Positions 35,991 through 45,400 of a stretch of 64,000 nucleotides of DNA are shown piece by piece. The DNA lies in the NCBI GenBank assembly GCA_047973435.1, contig JBKECA010000187.1, forward strand, positions 1 to 64,000, given 5' to 3'. The number at the start of each line of letters is the position of its first letter. Within the stretch, counting starts at the first letter, position 1. The notes beneath the pieces are model-generated. The model was not told the DNA's origin. It ran no database searches and saw only the letters and a program-made list of their open reading frames with translations. The position numbers and the translations under genes were made by a program. The stretch is from JBKECA01 sp047973435 (GTDB lineage Bacteria; Planctomycetota; Planctomycetia; Planctomycetales; Planctomycetaceae).

Positions 35991-38900
35991 TTAGAAGGTT
36001 CCCCAACCCCACGGGCTGCGGAAGTCCTGCGTGTTGCCGCCGATCGGGTAGTAGACACCGTTGGCATCAAACTGGCCGAACAGCGGGGATGTCGAGTCGA
36101 TGATGAACCCGGTCTGCAACAGGGTCAGCAGCGGATCGCTGTTGGCGGTGTCGATGCGGAAGGTGCTGTCGCCCATACCGGGATACAGGAAGTTCAGGCC
36201 GGGGCCAACCTGCGGATTCAGGATTGTGCCATCGCCGTAGACCCGCAACGCTTGACGCTGGGCGTTTCGGCGGCGGCTGGCGTTCGCGAATGGTCCCGCC
36301 AGGTTCGGTGCCTGAATGTTGTTGAGACGCGACTTGAAGACCCCTTCCGCGTTGTCGTAGTAAGCCCCCTGCGTCGTCACGTTGGTCGGGGGATTGATCC
36401 CGGTGGGAGCTTCAATGTACGTGTTGTTGCGATAGGTCAAATCCAGGCGGGCCAGCGGGTCACCGACGTAGTTCGTGACGTTGAAGGTGTTCTGATCCCA
36501 CGCTCCCGCTGTTGTGGCGGGATCGGCGGTCGAGGTGAAGGACTCGAAAAACAGATCATCACCAAAGTTGCCACCCATGCTGGTATTGGTCAGGCTGGCA
36601 ACCACGCCGCCGTAGAACTGATCTGAGGCAAAGGCGCCGGAACTCGTGAATCCGTAGCCGCCACCAGTGGTGCCGACACGGAAGACGATGCCGGTCGCCT
36701 GGAAGTCCGTGACGGCATTGTTCTGTCCGTTAGCAACGACCAGCGCGTCATTGATGTCGATGTTCAGGAACGCATAACTGAACACGTTGCCGTCGGTATT
36801 CATCCCTTTATGAGTCGTCCCGACCGGCTGGTTGGTACTGCTGGCAATACCCTGCGATGGGGTGGTCGAACTCTGATCCTGTGTGGTGGATGACGTGTTG
36901 ACAACGTAGATACCTTCGCCACCATTGCCGTTGAACACGGAGTTCTGACCGGAAACGGCATCCGTGTCGATGGTGATGAATGAGTAGGCGTTCCGGCCCT
37001 GGTTCAGGATGTCGAAGCCGCGACCTTCGTTGAAGTCGACCACGTTGCCGAGCGCCGTGACCTGAAAAACCGTGCCGCCTGCGCCGGAGTTGTTGAACTC
37101 GATGCCGTCACCGGGCTCACCCGCGGCGGTGCCGTTCTGGGTGATATGGTTGTGGACAAGGCGAATGTCTTTATAACCAACCCCCTCGATATCCACACCG
37201 TGAGTCCCGTTGAGGCTGATCAGGTTCTGTGCCGCGGTCCAGCTGCCGGCGGAGTCATTCTGGATGCCGTCGATACCATTGCGGGAAATCAGGTTTCCAG
37301 TCGTCTGATCGAACTCACTCCCAATGAACAGATCAAACACGCTGCCAGACAGGTTGATACCGTTCCCGCCGTTGTTGGTGATCTCGTTGTTGAACCAGCT
37401 CCCTCCGACCGCCCGCTGATCGGACGGGAAGTTGGAGTCGTCGGTCACCAGGATACCGTCCTGGGAATTGTTGGTAACCATATTGCGGAAGATGTCGGCC
37501 CGCAGCTGGGCGTCGGCCTGGGCATCCAGATGGATGCCGCCATTCAGACCCTGTACCCCGTTGGCCCCGTTCAGTGTGATCAGGTTGTCCTGAATCGTGT
37601 AGAAGTCGAAGGTGTTCGACTGCTGCGAACTGAGGAAGATGCCGTCCAACAGGTTCGAGCGGATGATGTTGTTCTGGATGTTGACGGGGAACGTGGAACC
37701 GATGCGGCCGTTGCTGGTTCGCAGGAACTGAATACCGTTTCCATTCCCCTCGATCAGGTTGCCATCCGCGGGATCGGGCCCGCCGATGTCGAAGTAGTGG
37801 ATAGTCGAGAACTCGGTCAGGTTGTTGCCGGTGGCACTGGCGAAGATGCCGGCCCCGTCGTTGTTGAGCAGCTGGCTGTTCAACACCGCGCCAATGAACT
37901 GCGACCGGTCACGGGCTGCGACGCCGATGCCATCGCCATTGAAGAAGGACCCGGCCGTGTTGCCGTCGATCGTGCCAGAGACAGTGGTGTTGCGGACCAC
38001 GAGCCGGCCGAAGGCGTCGTCGAACAGGGTCAGGCCGATGCCGACGTCCGTATTGTTGTTGAACGAGTTGGCATTGACGTCCGGTTCGTTGGGGTCGCCG
38101 ATCTTGAGGAAGATGTTGGCGTTGTCGCGACCAATGACATTCAGGCCGGGACCGCCATTGTTGTCGATGGTGTTCGTGCCGGCGACGAGTCGGAAGTCGG
38201 TCGCGCCACCGATATCGAAGTTGACACCGCCTCCACCGTTGCCTGTGATGGTGTTATTGACCAGCCGGGCATCGATGGGGGTGTTGGTGGCCCCATCGCT
38301 GGTGACGCTGATGCCGAAGCCCGAGACCTGATTGGTGATGACGTTGTTGCCAATCAGCATCTCATTGGGTTGCCCCGGCAGCCGGCTGTTGCGGGCGCGA
38401 ATCTCGATGCCGTTCTGCTGATTGCCGTCAATGATGTTGCCAGCAATCCGGACGTTGTCGAGATGGGATCCGTTGCGGGCATTGACAAACACGCCGCTTC
38501 CACCATTGTTTGTTATACCGATCCCCGTGCCTGAAATGACTTGATTGATATTCACAGTGGCCTGATTGTTGACGCCGGGGGCGACGACCATCGTCCCGGT
38601 GACAACCTGACCATCGGCCAAGGTCAACTCCACTGTGGAGCCCGCGATAGCCGATCCAAGCCCTGTCGCGGTCGTGTTCTGGTTGGCGGCATGTGCCAGT
38701 TGAAACACGAATTGATCGCCAGGATTGAAGCTGTCGAATCCCAGGCTTAGCTGATTGGATCCAATTGCCACCCCTCCGAATGGCAATGCGGTTCCGGTCG
38801 AGTTCTGCAACGGAGAAGTGCCAGCGATAATCGCGGTGCCATTGACTGTGGTCAACCCCGTGGTGACATCGGTTGCATTCTGCGGCTGGAATGGTTCAGC

Positions 38901-41900
38901 AACGGCCGCTGGACTGAACACTGTCGGCACGGGCAAGTCGGGACGCCAGACCTGTCCAGATCCTGAGGTGAGCACGCGGACTTGGACAATGTCGATTCCC
39001 GCAGTCGAGTTATTTGTCATCGAGTGGTCAGGTAGCCGCGTTCCAAACAGAATGCCTGTCAGACTCGGCGCTACACCGTCAGACGTGTACGTGAAGTCGA
39101 TCGTTCCGGGGGCGATCACGGTCCCGCCGACGTTATTGAAGATCTCCAACTGAGCGATGGGGGAGTTGTCGAGAATGATTCCAACCCCGTCTCCGGCATT
39201 GTTGCGGAATCCGTTTCCAGTGATCCGTAGCCGACCCGTCACTGGTGAGTTCGTCGCCATGAACGTGAACCCATCACCCGCCTGTGAGCCATCGGAAACG
39301 TTGTTCAGAATGTCAACATTCGAGAACGTCGCATTCATGCCGACAACGCGGATTCCAGAGTTTCCGTTCGCGAACGCGGAGTTCCCCTGGATGATCAGCG
39401 GTCCTTGACTTCCATTGGAGATGGCGATGGACACTCCGGAACCAAAGTTGTCAACGAATTGGTTGTTGTAGACACCACCATTGAACACCCCGCTGTTGAC
39501 CAACCGGATGCTTGCTCCGTTGCCCGAAAGCGTGACCCCACCGTTGTTGTTGAACGTGTTCGCCAGCAGCAGGCCGTTGGGATCGCCCAGATCGAAGTTG
39601 AGCTGGCTGCCCAGGCCGTTGGCGAGAGCGACGAAGCCGTTGTCGCCGTTGCTGCTGAAGCTGTTGCCGACGATCGGATTGATGACGGTGAACTTACCAC
39701 CGGCGATCGCGGAGACGTCGAAGCCGTCGTCGCCGTTGTTGCTGAAGTTGTTGAGGCCAGCGACTGTACCGTCGCCGATTCCCTGCAGCTCGATGGCCGA
39801 GCCCGCCCCGAGGATGAACGCGTTGACGCCATCACCCGCGTTGCTGCCGAAGGAGTTGTTGGTCCAGGCGTTGGGACTGAGGATGGCACCGCCGCCGGTG
39901 ACCGACAGCGAAGCCCCGTTTCCTTGACCCGTGGTGAACTGGTTGTCCGACAGCGTGTTCAGGACAACCGTGCTGCCCGAACCGCTGGCGACGACTTCCA
40001 GTCCTGCCCCGTTGCGGTTGGTGCTGCGGGTGACCACGTTGTCCTGGACGTCGGCGAGCAGCTGACCACCAGCCGTGGCCCGCAGGCTGATGCCGGTGCC
40101 CATCTGGTCGGCGTTATTCCGGAGAATGCCGTACTCGGGGATCACCCCGGCTCCAACCGCATTGACGACCGCACCCGCGCCATTCGAGGAGACGCTGATG
40201 CCGTAGCGATCGAACGGATCAAGCGTGTTGTCGGCGACCAGCAGGTCGAGACGACCGCCGGTGTGATTGATGTTCACACCATCGTTGCCGACACCGCTGG
40301 TGCCGTTGATGATGTTGTTGCGGACGATGCCGATGTCTTCGCCGGGACAATTGAGCAAGGCAGCGGTGTTGCTGCTGATGCGCACGCCGTCGATCACATT
40401 CACGATCGTGTTGTCGTGAATGTTGAAGCCGTCAATGAAGCCGGCACTGACGATACCGCTGCCAGTGTTGGTGCCGTTGATGGCCAGGTTGGCGACCTCG
40501 GTGGCGTTGCCAGCCAGCGTAACAACATTGCCGCCGGAGAAGCCGGCGTTGCTGAGCATCGGCAACTCACCGGTGTAGTCGCCCGGCAGAAAGAAGGTGC
40601 CGCGAGACGACGTGTAGGTCGGCAGTGTTCCCGAGGCGCTGGCCCCCAAACCAATGAGGTGCTGCGTGTCGGTCAGAGTAATGCCAGTATTCAGATTCGC
40701 AGCGGTCCCGTCATTGCGAGCCTGCACGAGGATGAAGTCGTACTGGGCCCGCGTGGCGGGATCGGCCGCCATGTAGTCCGCCAGCGAGGCATACGGGTTG
40801 GCCACCGAGCCATCGCCACTTGTGCCCGCGTTGGGATTGATGTTGGCGACCCGCAGCGGCTGGCCGTCTTTCGGGTTGATTTCGTTGTAGTAACGGACCC
40901 GCTGGCCGTTGGCGACCTTGAACTGGTAGTCACGCTGGACCGACTGGACCAGGGACATGACGACCGGATTCGGACGCGCAATGCGGGACGGCACGATACC
41001 ACCCGGCATGCGGTATTCCACATTGAACTGGACGTTGGTATCAAACAGGTCGTCGTTGGAGACGATGGTGTTGAACCACAGGTCTTCGGTGATCTGCCAC
41101 TGGGCGCGGCCACGAACGCCGAATGTGTCTTTCACGCCCGTGCCGGTCAGCAGGTATCCGCCGACACCCAGTTCCAGCCCGTACTTGCCCAGGTACGGCG
41201 CGGGCACGGAGGCTTCAATCAGGTGGTGATTGAGGGGAGCCTGGAAGCTCTCCACAACCGGCAGGGCGATGTAGTTGCCGAACAGCGTCGGATCGAGAAT
41301 CTGTGAGTTGTAGATTCGCTGGCTGTTGCCCATGCGCCACGTCGTGTTGGCGCGAATGGACAGGTAGCGACCGACGGTTTCAAACGAGTAGCCGACGCCG
41401 TTGACACTGTTGGTGTACGACTGGCTGAAGTCCCACCACAGCGAGCTACCGAACATGCGGTCATATTCGGGGAGGTAAAAGCGATGGATGGCGCCGAGGT
41501 TTGCCCCGAAGTCTCCGTTGTTGTCCAGCATGATCCGCGGGTTGATCGCGAACAGGTTGTAGTCGCTGAAGACCCGGCGGGGAATGAACGCACCGATGTT
41601 GGTGTAAGCCGTCGGTGTACCGTAAATGTCGCCGTTGGAGTGCAAAACCTGCAGGCGAATCCGATCGAGCTCTTGTAGCGACGGACCACCAAGACCAGCA
41701 GCCGCGCGGAACGTCGGATCGACGACGGTCCCCTGGGGCGGCATATACCCGCCACCATACACGGAGTTGGGCGACAGGCCCTGATACTGGGCATGCCCAC
41801 CGTAGGCCGCGGGCGGAGCCGCGTACTGCGCCGGATCGACGCGGTAGTCGGCAGTGGGGCTGCCGCCGCTTATACGGGCTGAGCCGGTTTGAGCGTCGTA

Positions 41901-42008
41901 TACCGACGACTGGGCCCTGATTTCCGCAGTGAACGCCAGGGTTAACCCTGTCGCTACTGAGAGTTTCCAGGCGAACCGGCAGAGCCACGACTTCCGTGTG
42001 ATCTTCAT
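35991..42008 (-). CDS. Giant surface protein: N-terminal beta-barrel-like domain plus right-handed beta-helix
   Basis: A 2005-residue exported protein starting MKITRKSWLCRFAWKLSVAT with a signal peptide ending near AEIRAQ; GGAG lies just upstream. The frame extends 35 residues further without a signal. Residues about 110-370 contain alternating aromatic/hydrophobic strands (AINPRIMLDNNGDFGANLGA, SLWWDFSQSYTNSVNGVGYS, GRYLSIRANTTWRMG, GLELGVGGYLLTGTGVKDTF), like the barrel of inverse autotransporters. After a linker (ANINPNAGTSGDGSVANPYA) about 1500 residues carry dozens of parallel beta-helix turns of the type IxxNxIxxxxGxGI (NGFRNNAGDGVGIILDNSPI, NGNGIQFLRTSNGRIGS), matching the NosD/polygalacturonase-like repeat class. 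The last 250 residues are a separate globular end. It probably sits at the cell surface. Ligand or function is unknown. Confidence 0.85.
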   Translation of the reverse strand: MKITRKSWLCRFAWKLSVATGLTLAFTAEIRAQSSVYDAQTGSARISGGSPTADYRVDPAQYAAPPAAYGGHAQYQGLSPNSVYGGGYMPPQGTVVDPTFRAAAGLGGPSLQELDRIRLQVLHSNGDIYGTPTAYTNIGAFIPRRVFSDYNLFAINPRIMLDNNGDFGANLGAIHRFYLPEYDRMFGSSLWWDFSQSYTNSVNGVGYSFETVGRYLSIRANTTWRMGNSQRIYNSQILDPTLFGNYIALPVVESFQAPLNHHLIEASVPAPYLGKYGLELGVGGYLLTGTGVKDTFGVRGRAQWQITEDLWFNTIVSNDDLFDTNVQFNVEYRMPGGIVPSRIARPNPVVMSLVQSVQRDYQFKVANGQRVRYYNEINPKDGQPLRVANINPNAGTSGDGSVANPYASLADYMAADPATRAQYDFILVQARNDGTAANLNTGITLTDTQHLIGLGASASGTLPTYTSSRGTFFLPGDYTGELPMLSNAGFSGGNVVTLAGNATEVANLAINGTNTGSGIVSAGFIDGFNIHDNTIVNVIDGVRISSNTAALLNCPGEDIGIVRNNIINGTSGVGNDGVNINHTGGRLDLLVADNTLDPFDRYGISVSSNGAGAVVNAVGAGVIPEYGILRNNADQMGTGISLRATAGGQLLADVQDNVVTRSTNRNGAGLEVVASGSGSTVVLNTLSDNQFTTGQGNGASLSVTGGGAILSPNAWTNNSFGSNAGDGVNAFILGAGSAIELQGIGDGTVAGLNNFSNNGDDGFDVSAIAGGKFTVINPIVGNSFSSNGDNGFVALANGLGSQLNFDLGDPNGLLLANTFNNNGGVTLSGNGASIRLVNSGVFNGGVYNNQFVDNFGSGVSIAISNGSQGPLIIQGNSAFANGNSGIRVVGMNATFSNVDILNNVSDGSQAGDGFTFMATNSPVTGRLRITGNGFRNNAGDGVGIILDNSPIAQLEIFNNVGGTVIAPGTIDFTYTSDGVAPSLTGILFGTRLPDHSMTNNSTAGIDIVQVRVLTSGSGQVWRPDLPVPTVFSPAAVAEPFQPQNATDVTTGLTTVNGTAIIAGTSPLQNSTGTALPFGGVAIGSNQLSLGFDSFNPGDQFVFQLAHAANQNTTATGLGSAIAGSTVELTLADGQVVTGTMVVAPGVNNQATVNINQVISGTGIGITNNGGSGVFVNARNGSHLDNVRIAGNIIDGNQQNGIEIRARNSRLPGQPNEMLIGNNVITNQVSGFGISVTSDGATNTPIDARLVNNTITGNGGGGVNFDIGGATDFRLVAGTNTIDNNGGPGLNVIGRDNANIFLKIGDPNEPDVNANSFNNNTDVGIGLTLFDDAFGRLVVRNTTVSGTIDGNTAGSFFNGDGIGVAARDRSQFIGAVLNSQLLNNDGAGIFASATGNNLTEFSTIHYFDIGGPDPADGNLIEGNGNGIQFLRTSNGRIGSTFPVNIQNNIIRSNLLDGIFLSSQQSNTFDFYTIQDNLITLNGANGVQGLNGGIHLDAQADAQLRADIFRNMVTNNSQDGILVTDDSNFPSDQRAVGGSWFNNEITNNGGNGINLSGSVFDLFIGSEFDQTTGNLISRNGIDGIQNDSAGSWTAAQNLISLNGTHGVDIEGVGYKDIRLVHNHITQNGTAAGEPGDGIEFNNSGAGGTVFQVTALGNVVDFNEGRGFDILNQGRNAYSFITIDTDAVSGQNSVFNGNGGEGIYVVNTSSTTQDQSSTTPSQGIASSTNQPVGTTHKGMNTDGNVFSYAFLNIDINDALVVANGQNNAVTDFQATGIVFRVGTTGGGYGFTSSGAFASDQFYGGVVASLTNTSMGGNFGDDLFFESFTSTADPATTAGAWDQNTFNVTNYVGDPLARLDLTYRNNTYIEAPTGINPPTNVTTQGAYYDNAEGVFKSRLNNIQAPNLAGPFANASRRRNAQRQALRVYGDGTILNPQVGPGLNFLYPGMGDSTFRIDTANSDPLLTLLQTGFIIDSTSPLFGQFDANGVYYPIGGNTQDFRSPWGWGTF

Positions 42009-42472
42009 CGATTGCTCCAGCATCCTGCTGACAATCGCCCGAGCTCTAACGTACGAACTCAGGGTCGACTTCGGTACGGCTGTTCCATCCAGCGCGCACA
42101 GGTGCACGCGCACCCTGCTGACAAGACAGTCTGTCCGTAACGATCCTGCCGACGATGGCAGTTATTCTGAATCTTCGGCGTTCCGATGATGCAAAGTTGA
42201 GGGGAAACTCCGGTCTGGCAAACCTTAGCGATTGTTCCTGCCGTTCCGACGTTGACGACTCTTTCGGGGACACCGATCGGGGACCGGCTGGGCGAATTAG
42301 GGGACTGGCAAAAGAGAATCGTTGTCTCTGATCCGTCGTCCGGACTCCATCAGGACGACGACTACAGCCGGCCAAAGAGCGCGGTACTCGTTGAGGTGAG
42401 ACCGACTGTCGAATGTGTCGGGGCGTCAACTGGCGTGCAAGGAGCAGCGCATTGCAGACCAATCGCAGTGAT
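42009..42472. other. Intergenic region upstream of the beta-helix protein gene
   Basis: About 460 bases between the MFS transporter stop and the beta-helix start, both minus. Contains the promoter region of the giant gene. I see no copy of the dispersed repeats and no supported gene. Confidence 0.45.
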
Positions 42473-43912
42473 CTAAGCGCTGCGGGCCATTTCGCGAGAG
42501 GGCGCGGGAACCGACAGCGGGACTCCCCCCTCGGTTGCCGCCTCAGGATGGCTGCCGGTCAGGGGGAAGTAGCGGCGATAAAGGCCCGCCGGATAGCGAA
42601 GCATTCGCCAGGGGTGGACACCGATCAGCGTGGTCACCACATGCAGTGGCGTCTTCACCTGCGGCTCCTGGATGCGGACAACCAGCAGCATGGAGACGAA
42701 TCGGAGCACGATGCTCAGGGCAAAGAGCACATGAAAGCCGTTGATCGGTCGGACAGGGACGTTCAGCGACCAGTCGCCAATCCAGGTGAGCCAGGCACCG
42801 CACAGGATCGACGTGACGCCGCCCACGAGTCCGGCCATTGCCGTTCCCGAGGCGATGAACATCGTCCGATTGGCGGCGGGGGAATGCTTGAGCAAAAAGC
42901 CGTTCGTGGCGATGGCGTAGCCGGTATTCAGGGCCATGTCGAACATGAAGACCGGGGCTAGCAGCAGGAGCGCCAGCGTCGGTTCCCGTGGCACGACCAG
43001 CAGCGAAGCCATCAGAATCGACTTCAGAGCGACGCACAGCACCAGCACCGGCTTGTTGCCGTGATGTTCGGTGGCGTGTCCCAACCAGCGCGAGCTGATT
43101 GCCCCGCCGACCCAGGAGCAGGTCCACAGCAGGAGCACCTGAAACAGGCTCATGCCGACGTACTTCAGCAAGTACAGACTGATGAACGGCGCGCCAGTCA
43201 TCGCGGCAAAGTGCCAAAAGCAGGTAAAGCCGATAAACGAGCGGAACCCCGCGTGACGGAATGGGCCGCTGAGAACAGTCCACAACCCGGCCTGGGGCAG
43301 ACGTGTGACGGGCGGCTCATCGACCTTGAAGAACAGGCAAATATCGATAATTCCAACGACGGTGCCCACCAGTACCATCAAGGGAAAAGCAACCCGGACT
43401 TCGGCCCCGCTACTCCACATCCACAGGGCGCTGCCGCACAACGCTGCCGCCGCGGTGAACTGCATCCAGCGGTGCCGAACTCCCCAATAGCTACTGAGCC
43501 CCTGCTTGGGGAGATAGTCCCCCATCCAGGAGAGCCACAGCGGCGTCGTGAAGTGGGTCAGTCCCTGTTCGACACTGAAGGCGGCCAGAAATGACCACAG
43601 CCAGACAGTATTAGAGACCTGCGGAAACAGCCATGGTCCCGCAGACAGCGGGAGGAGTAGCAGTCGCTGGAGCAGAGTCAGCCAAAACCAGAGCGGCCGA
43701 CGGTATTCCAGCCGATTTGCGATCCAGGCGGCCAGGAACTGCATGAACAACATGCCGGTCGGAATGGCCGACAGCACGCCAATCTCCAGTCCGCCGCCAC
43801 CCAGGGCGCGGCAGAACTCGATCGACGCGACCGAGGTCGTCAACTGCGTGTAAGCCGTGCCCAGGCAGCCGGCGATCACAATCGCCAGTTGAGCTTTCCG
43901 TAACGACCACAA
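42473..43912 (-). CDS. Major facilitator superfamily transporter
   Basis: A 479-residue membrane protein with about twelve hydrophobic segments, beginning QLAIVIAGCLGTAYTQLTTS and GLEIGVLSAIPTGMLFMQFLAA. The loop between segments 2 and 3 reads NRLEYRRPLWFW, a divergent form of the MFS GxLaDrxGRR signature. Later segments include FPLMVLVGTVVGIIDICLFF (6), SFIGFTCFWHFAAMTGAPFI (7) and PTLALLLLAPVFMFDMALNT. Substrate is not predictable; relatives in planctomycetes are annotated only as MFS. The start is TTG, with a strong ribosome site (GAGGAG) nine bases upstream, which supports it over internal ATGs. It stands alone between intergenic repeats and the beta-helix gene. Confidence 0.85.
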   Translation of the reverse strand: MWSLRKAQLAIVIAGCLGTAYTQLTTSVASIEFCRALGGGGLEIGVLSAIPTGMLFMQFLAAWIANRLEYRRPLWFWLTLLQRLLLLPLSAGPWLFPQVSNTVWLWSFLAAFSVEQGLTHFTTPLWLSWMGDYLPKQGLSSYWGVRHRWMQFTAAAALCGSALWMWSSGAEVRVAFPLMVLVGTVVGIIDICLFFKVDEPPVTRLPQAGLWTVLSGPFRHAGFRSFIGFTCFWHFAAMTGAPFISLYLLKYVGMSLFQVLLLWTCSWVGGAISSRWLGHATEHHGNKPVLVLCVALKSILMASLLVVPREPTLALLLLAPVFMFDMALNTGYAIATNGFLLKHSPAANRTMFIASGTAMAGLVGGVTSILCGAWLTWIGDWSLNVPVRPINGFHVLFALSIVLRFVSMLLVVRIQEPQVKTPLHVVTTLIGVHPWRMLRYPAGLYRRYFPLTGSHPEAATEGGVPLSVPAPSREMARSA

Positions 43913-44058
43913 CGCAGGAACTCCTCAGACGCGGGGCGTCAGGAGCCACGGACGTCCTCGCACGGACGACTCCCGCTCCCCAACGGTCAGAGAATCTGAC
44001 GCAACGCATGACACCCGGCAAGAGAAAATGTTCGGGTCTCAGTGTTCGACACGCATTC

Positions 44059-44139
44059 TATGCCGAACGCGGTCAAAAGTGATGCGTTCTGCCTCGCGGA
44101 AGTTGAACGTCTGAGTCATCTCAGGCGATGCCGCAAGCA
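44059..44139 (-). repeat. Dispersed 80-90 bp repeat, copy 4
   Basis: A more diverged minus-strand copy. Landmarks are GTGCTTGCGGCA, GAGATGACTCAGACGTTC, CGCGAGGCAGAACGCATC and TTTGACCGCGTTCGGCAT. Read on the minus strand it gives LAASPEMTQTFNFREAERIT. Copy 5 starts about 77 bases to the right in the same orientation. Confidence 0.8.
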
Positions 44140-44216
44140 CGATTTGCCGGTGAGCAGGATCAAAGAGTGGTGATGCGTAGGCGTTTCCGGCGACCCCGGC
44201 AGTGTACTTTTAAACT

Positions 44217-44301
44217 TATACCGCACGCGGTCAATGTTGATCCGTTTTGCCTCGCGGGGCTTTAACGTCCGAATCATCTCACTCGCGGCCGCGGGCAGTA
44301 G
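44217..44301 (-). repeat. Dispersed 80-90 bp repeat, copy 5
   Basis: A near-consensus minus-strand copy: CTACTGCCCGCGGCC at one end, CCGCGTGCGGTATA at the other, core AAGCCCCGCGAGGCAAAACGG. Read on the minus strand it gives LPAAASEMIRTLKPREAKRI, then NIDRVRYKF. Confidence 0.92.
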
Positions 44302-44424
44302 AAACCAAGATGCTTGTGTTTTGCCGTGCTGAGTGGCCGCCAACCGATAGGGCGAAGGTGCGTCGGGCGCAACTCAGGAGTGAAGCCGAGTGATGGGCAC
44401 ATGCTTGTTTTCCACTTACCGAGA

Positions 44425-45333
44425 TCAATGTTTTTGAATCAGGCAGGCACGCAGGTCTTGCCGCTGCAGTTGGGACTGAAGTTCGGTGAACTGGGCTGAG
44501 GAGAGGGGGCGCAAGGGGGGGCGAACCGGGCCGCAGTCGACGCCGCAGAGGGACATGACGGACTTGGCAGCCGCCATGTAGCCGAAGCTCTGCAGGCATC
44601 GGACGAGGCGAACGGACTCGAACTGCAGTCGGCGGGCTTCGTCGGCATCGCCCCGGTCCCAGGCGGCGGCAAGTTGATGGTACAGGCCGGGAGCAAAGTT
44701 GTAGGTGCTGCCGACCGCGCCGGTCGCACCGAGCGCATAGCCTGCCAGCAGATGTTCGTCGCAACCGAAGAGGATTTCGAAGCGGCCGCCGTCGAAGTGA
44801 CGGCACTCCTGGAACTGGGCCAGGTCCGCATTGGTGAACTTTACCCCGCGAAGCGAAGGGAGGCGGTCAGCCCCCTTTCGCAAGAAGTCGACCGTCGACA
44901 GCGACACGCCCGACATGCTGGGGATGTCGTAGAAGTAGAAGGGCAAATCCGTGGCTACGGCAATCGGGGTGAAGAAGTCGATCAGGTCGTCGACGCTTTG
45001 AGGACGGAAGTAGCAGGGAGCCAGCGACGCGATGGCCTTGACTGGCAATGTTCCGGCATGGCGGGCCAGTTCGACCGCGTCCGACTGGGCGTTACTGCCG
45101 ACATGGACAATGACATCCAGTCCGACGGGCTGAGCGGCGGCGACCCAGGCTTCGGCGAGTTGTCGACGCTCGTCGACGGTCAGGGAGGCGTATTCCCCGG
45201 TGGAACCGCCGATGAAGACACCGGCGACGCCGTTGGCCGCCAGCAGCTGGGCCTGCCGTGAGACGACGTCGCAGTTCAGGTTTCCCTGCGAATCGAAAGG
45301 GGTATGAGGCGCGGAGATCAGGCGGATGGGCAT
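44425..45333 (-). CDS. Dihydrodipicolinate synthase/N-acetylneuraminate lyase family protein
   Basis: A 302-residue class I aldolase of the DapA/NanA superfamily. Seen: SAPHTPFDSQGNLN at the start, FIGGSTGEYASLTVDERRQL (the family signature, with the GSTGE form of GTTGE), the Tyr-containing FYFYDIPSMSGVSLS and the Schiff-base Lys in LRGVKFTNADLAQFQ. Length fits the family. The GGSTGE form and FYDIP text are more typical of N-acetylneuraminate lyase-like members than of DapA, so sugar-acid cleavage is more likely than lysine synthesis, but the true substrate is uncertain. It follows the PrsW-type gene on the same strand after about 70 bases and may be co-transcribed with it. Confidence 0.88.
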   Translation of the reverse strand: MPIRLISAPHTPFDSQGNLNCDVVSRQAQLLAANGVAGVFIGGSTGEYASLTVDERRQLAEAWVAAAQPVGLDVIVHVGSNAQSDAVELARHAGTLPVKAIASLAPCYFRPQSVDDLIDFFTPIAVATDLPFYFYDIPSMSGVSLSTVDFLRKGADRLPSLRGVKFTNADLAQFQECRHFDGGRFEILFGCDEHLLAGYALGATGAVGSTYNFAPGLYHQLAAAWDRGDADEARRLQFESVRLVRCLQSFGYMAAAKSVMSLCGVDCGPVRPPLRPLSSAQFTELQSQLQRQDLRACLIQKH

Positions 45334-45400
45334 TGGGGAGCGGACTGGAGAGGACGAATGGTCACGGTCGTCGTCAATCTACCAAGCCAACCGCCATCCG

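Larger units (their letters stand above)
43913..44424. other. Intergenic region with two dispersed repeats
   Basis: About 510 bases between the DapA-family gene and the MFS gene, both minus. Two same-orientation repeat copies (44059-44139 and 44217-44301) occupy much of it. I support no gene. Confidence 0.5.

Noticed and set aside
37146..41306. Long plus-strand frames (462 and 633 residues) opposite the beta-helix gene
   Set aside because: They are antisense to repetitive GC-rich coding DNA and give Val/Asp/Ala-rich text without domains. The minus-strand frame is unbroken for over 2000 residues.
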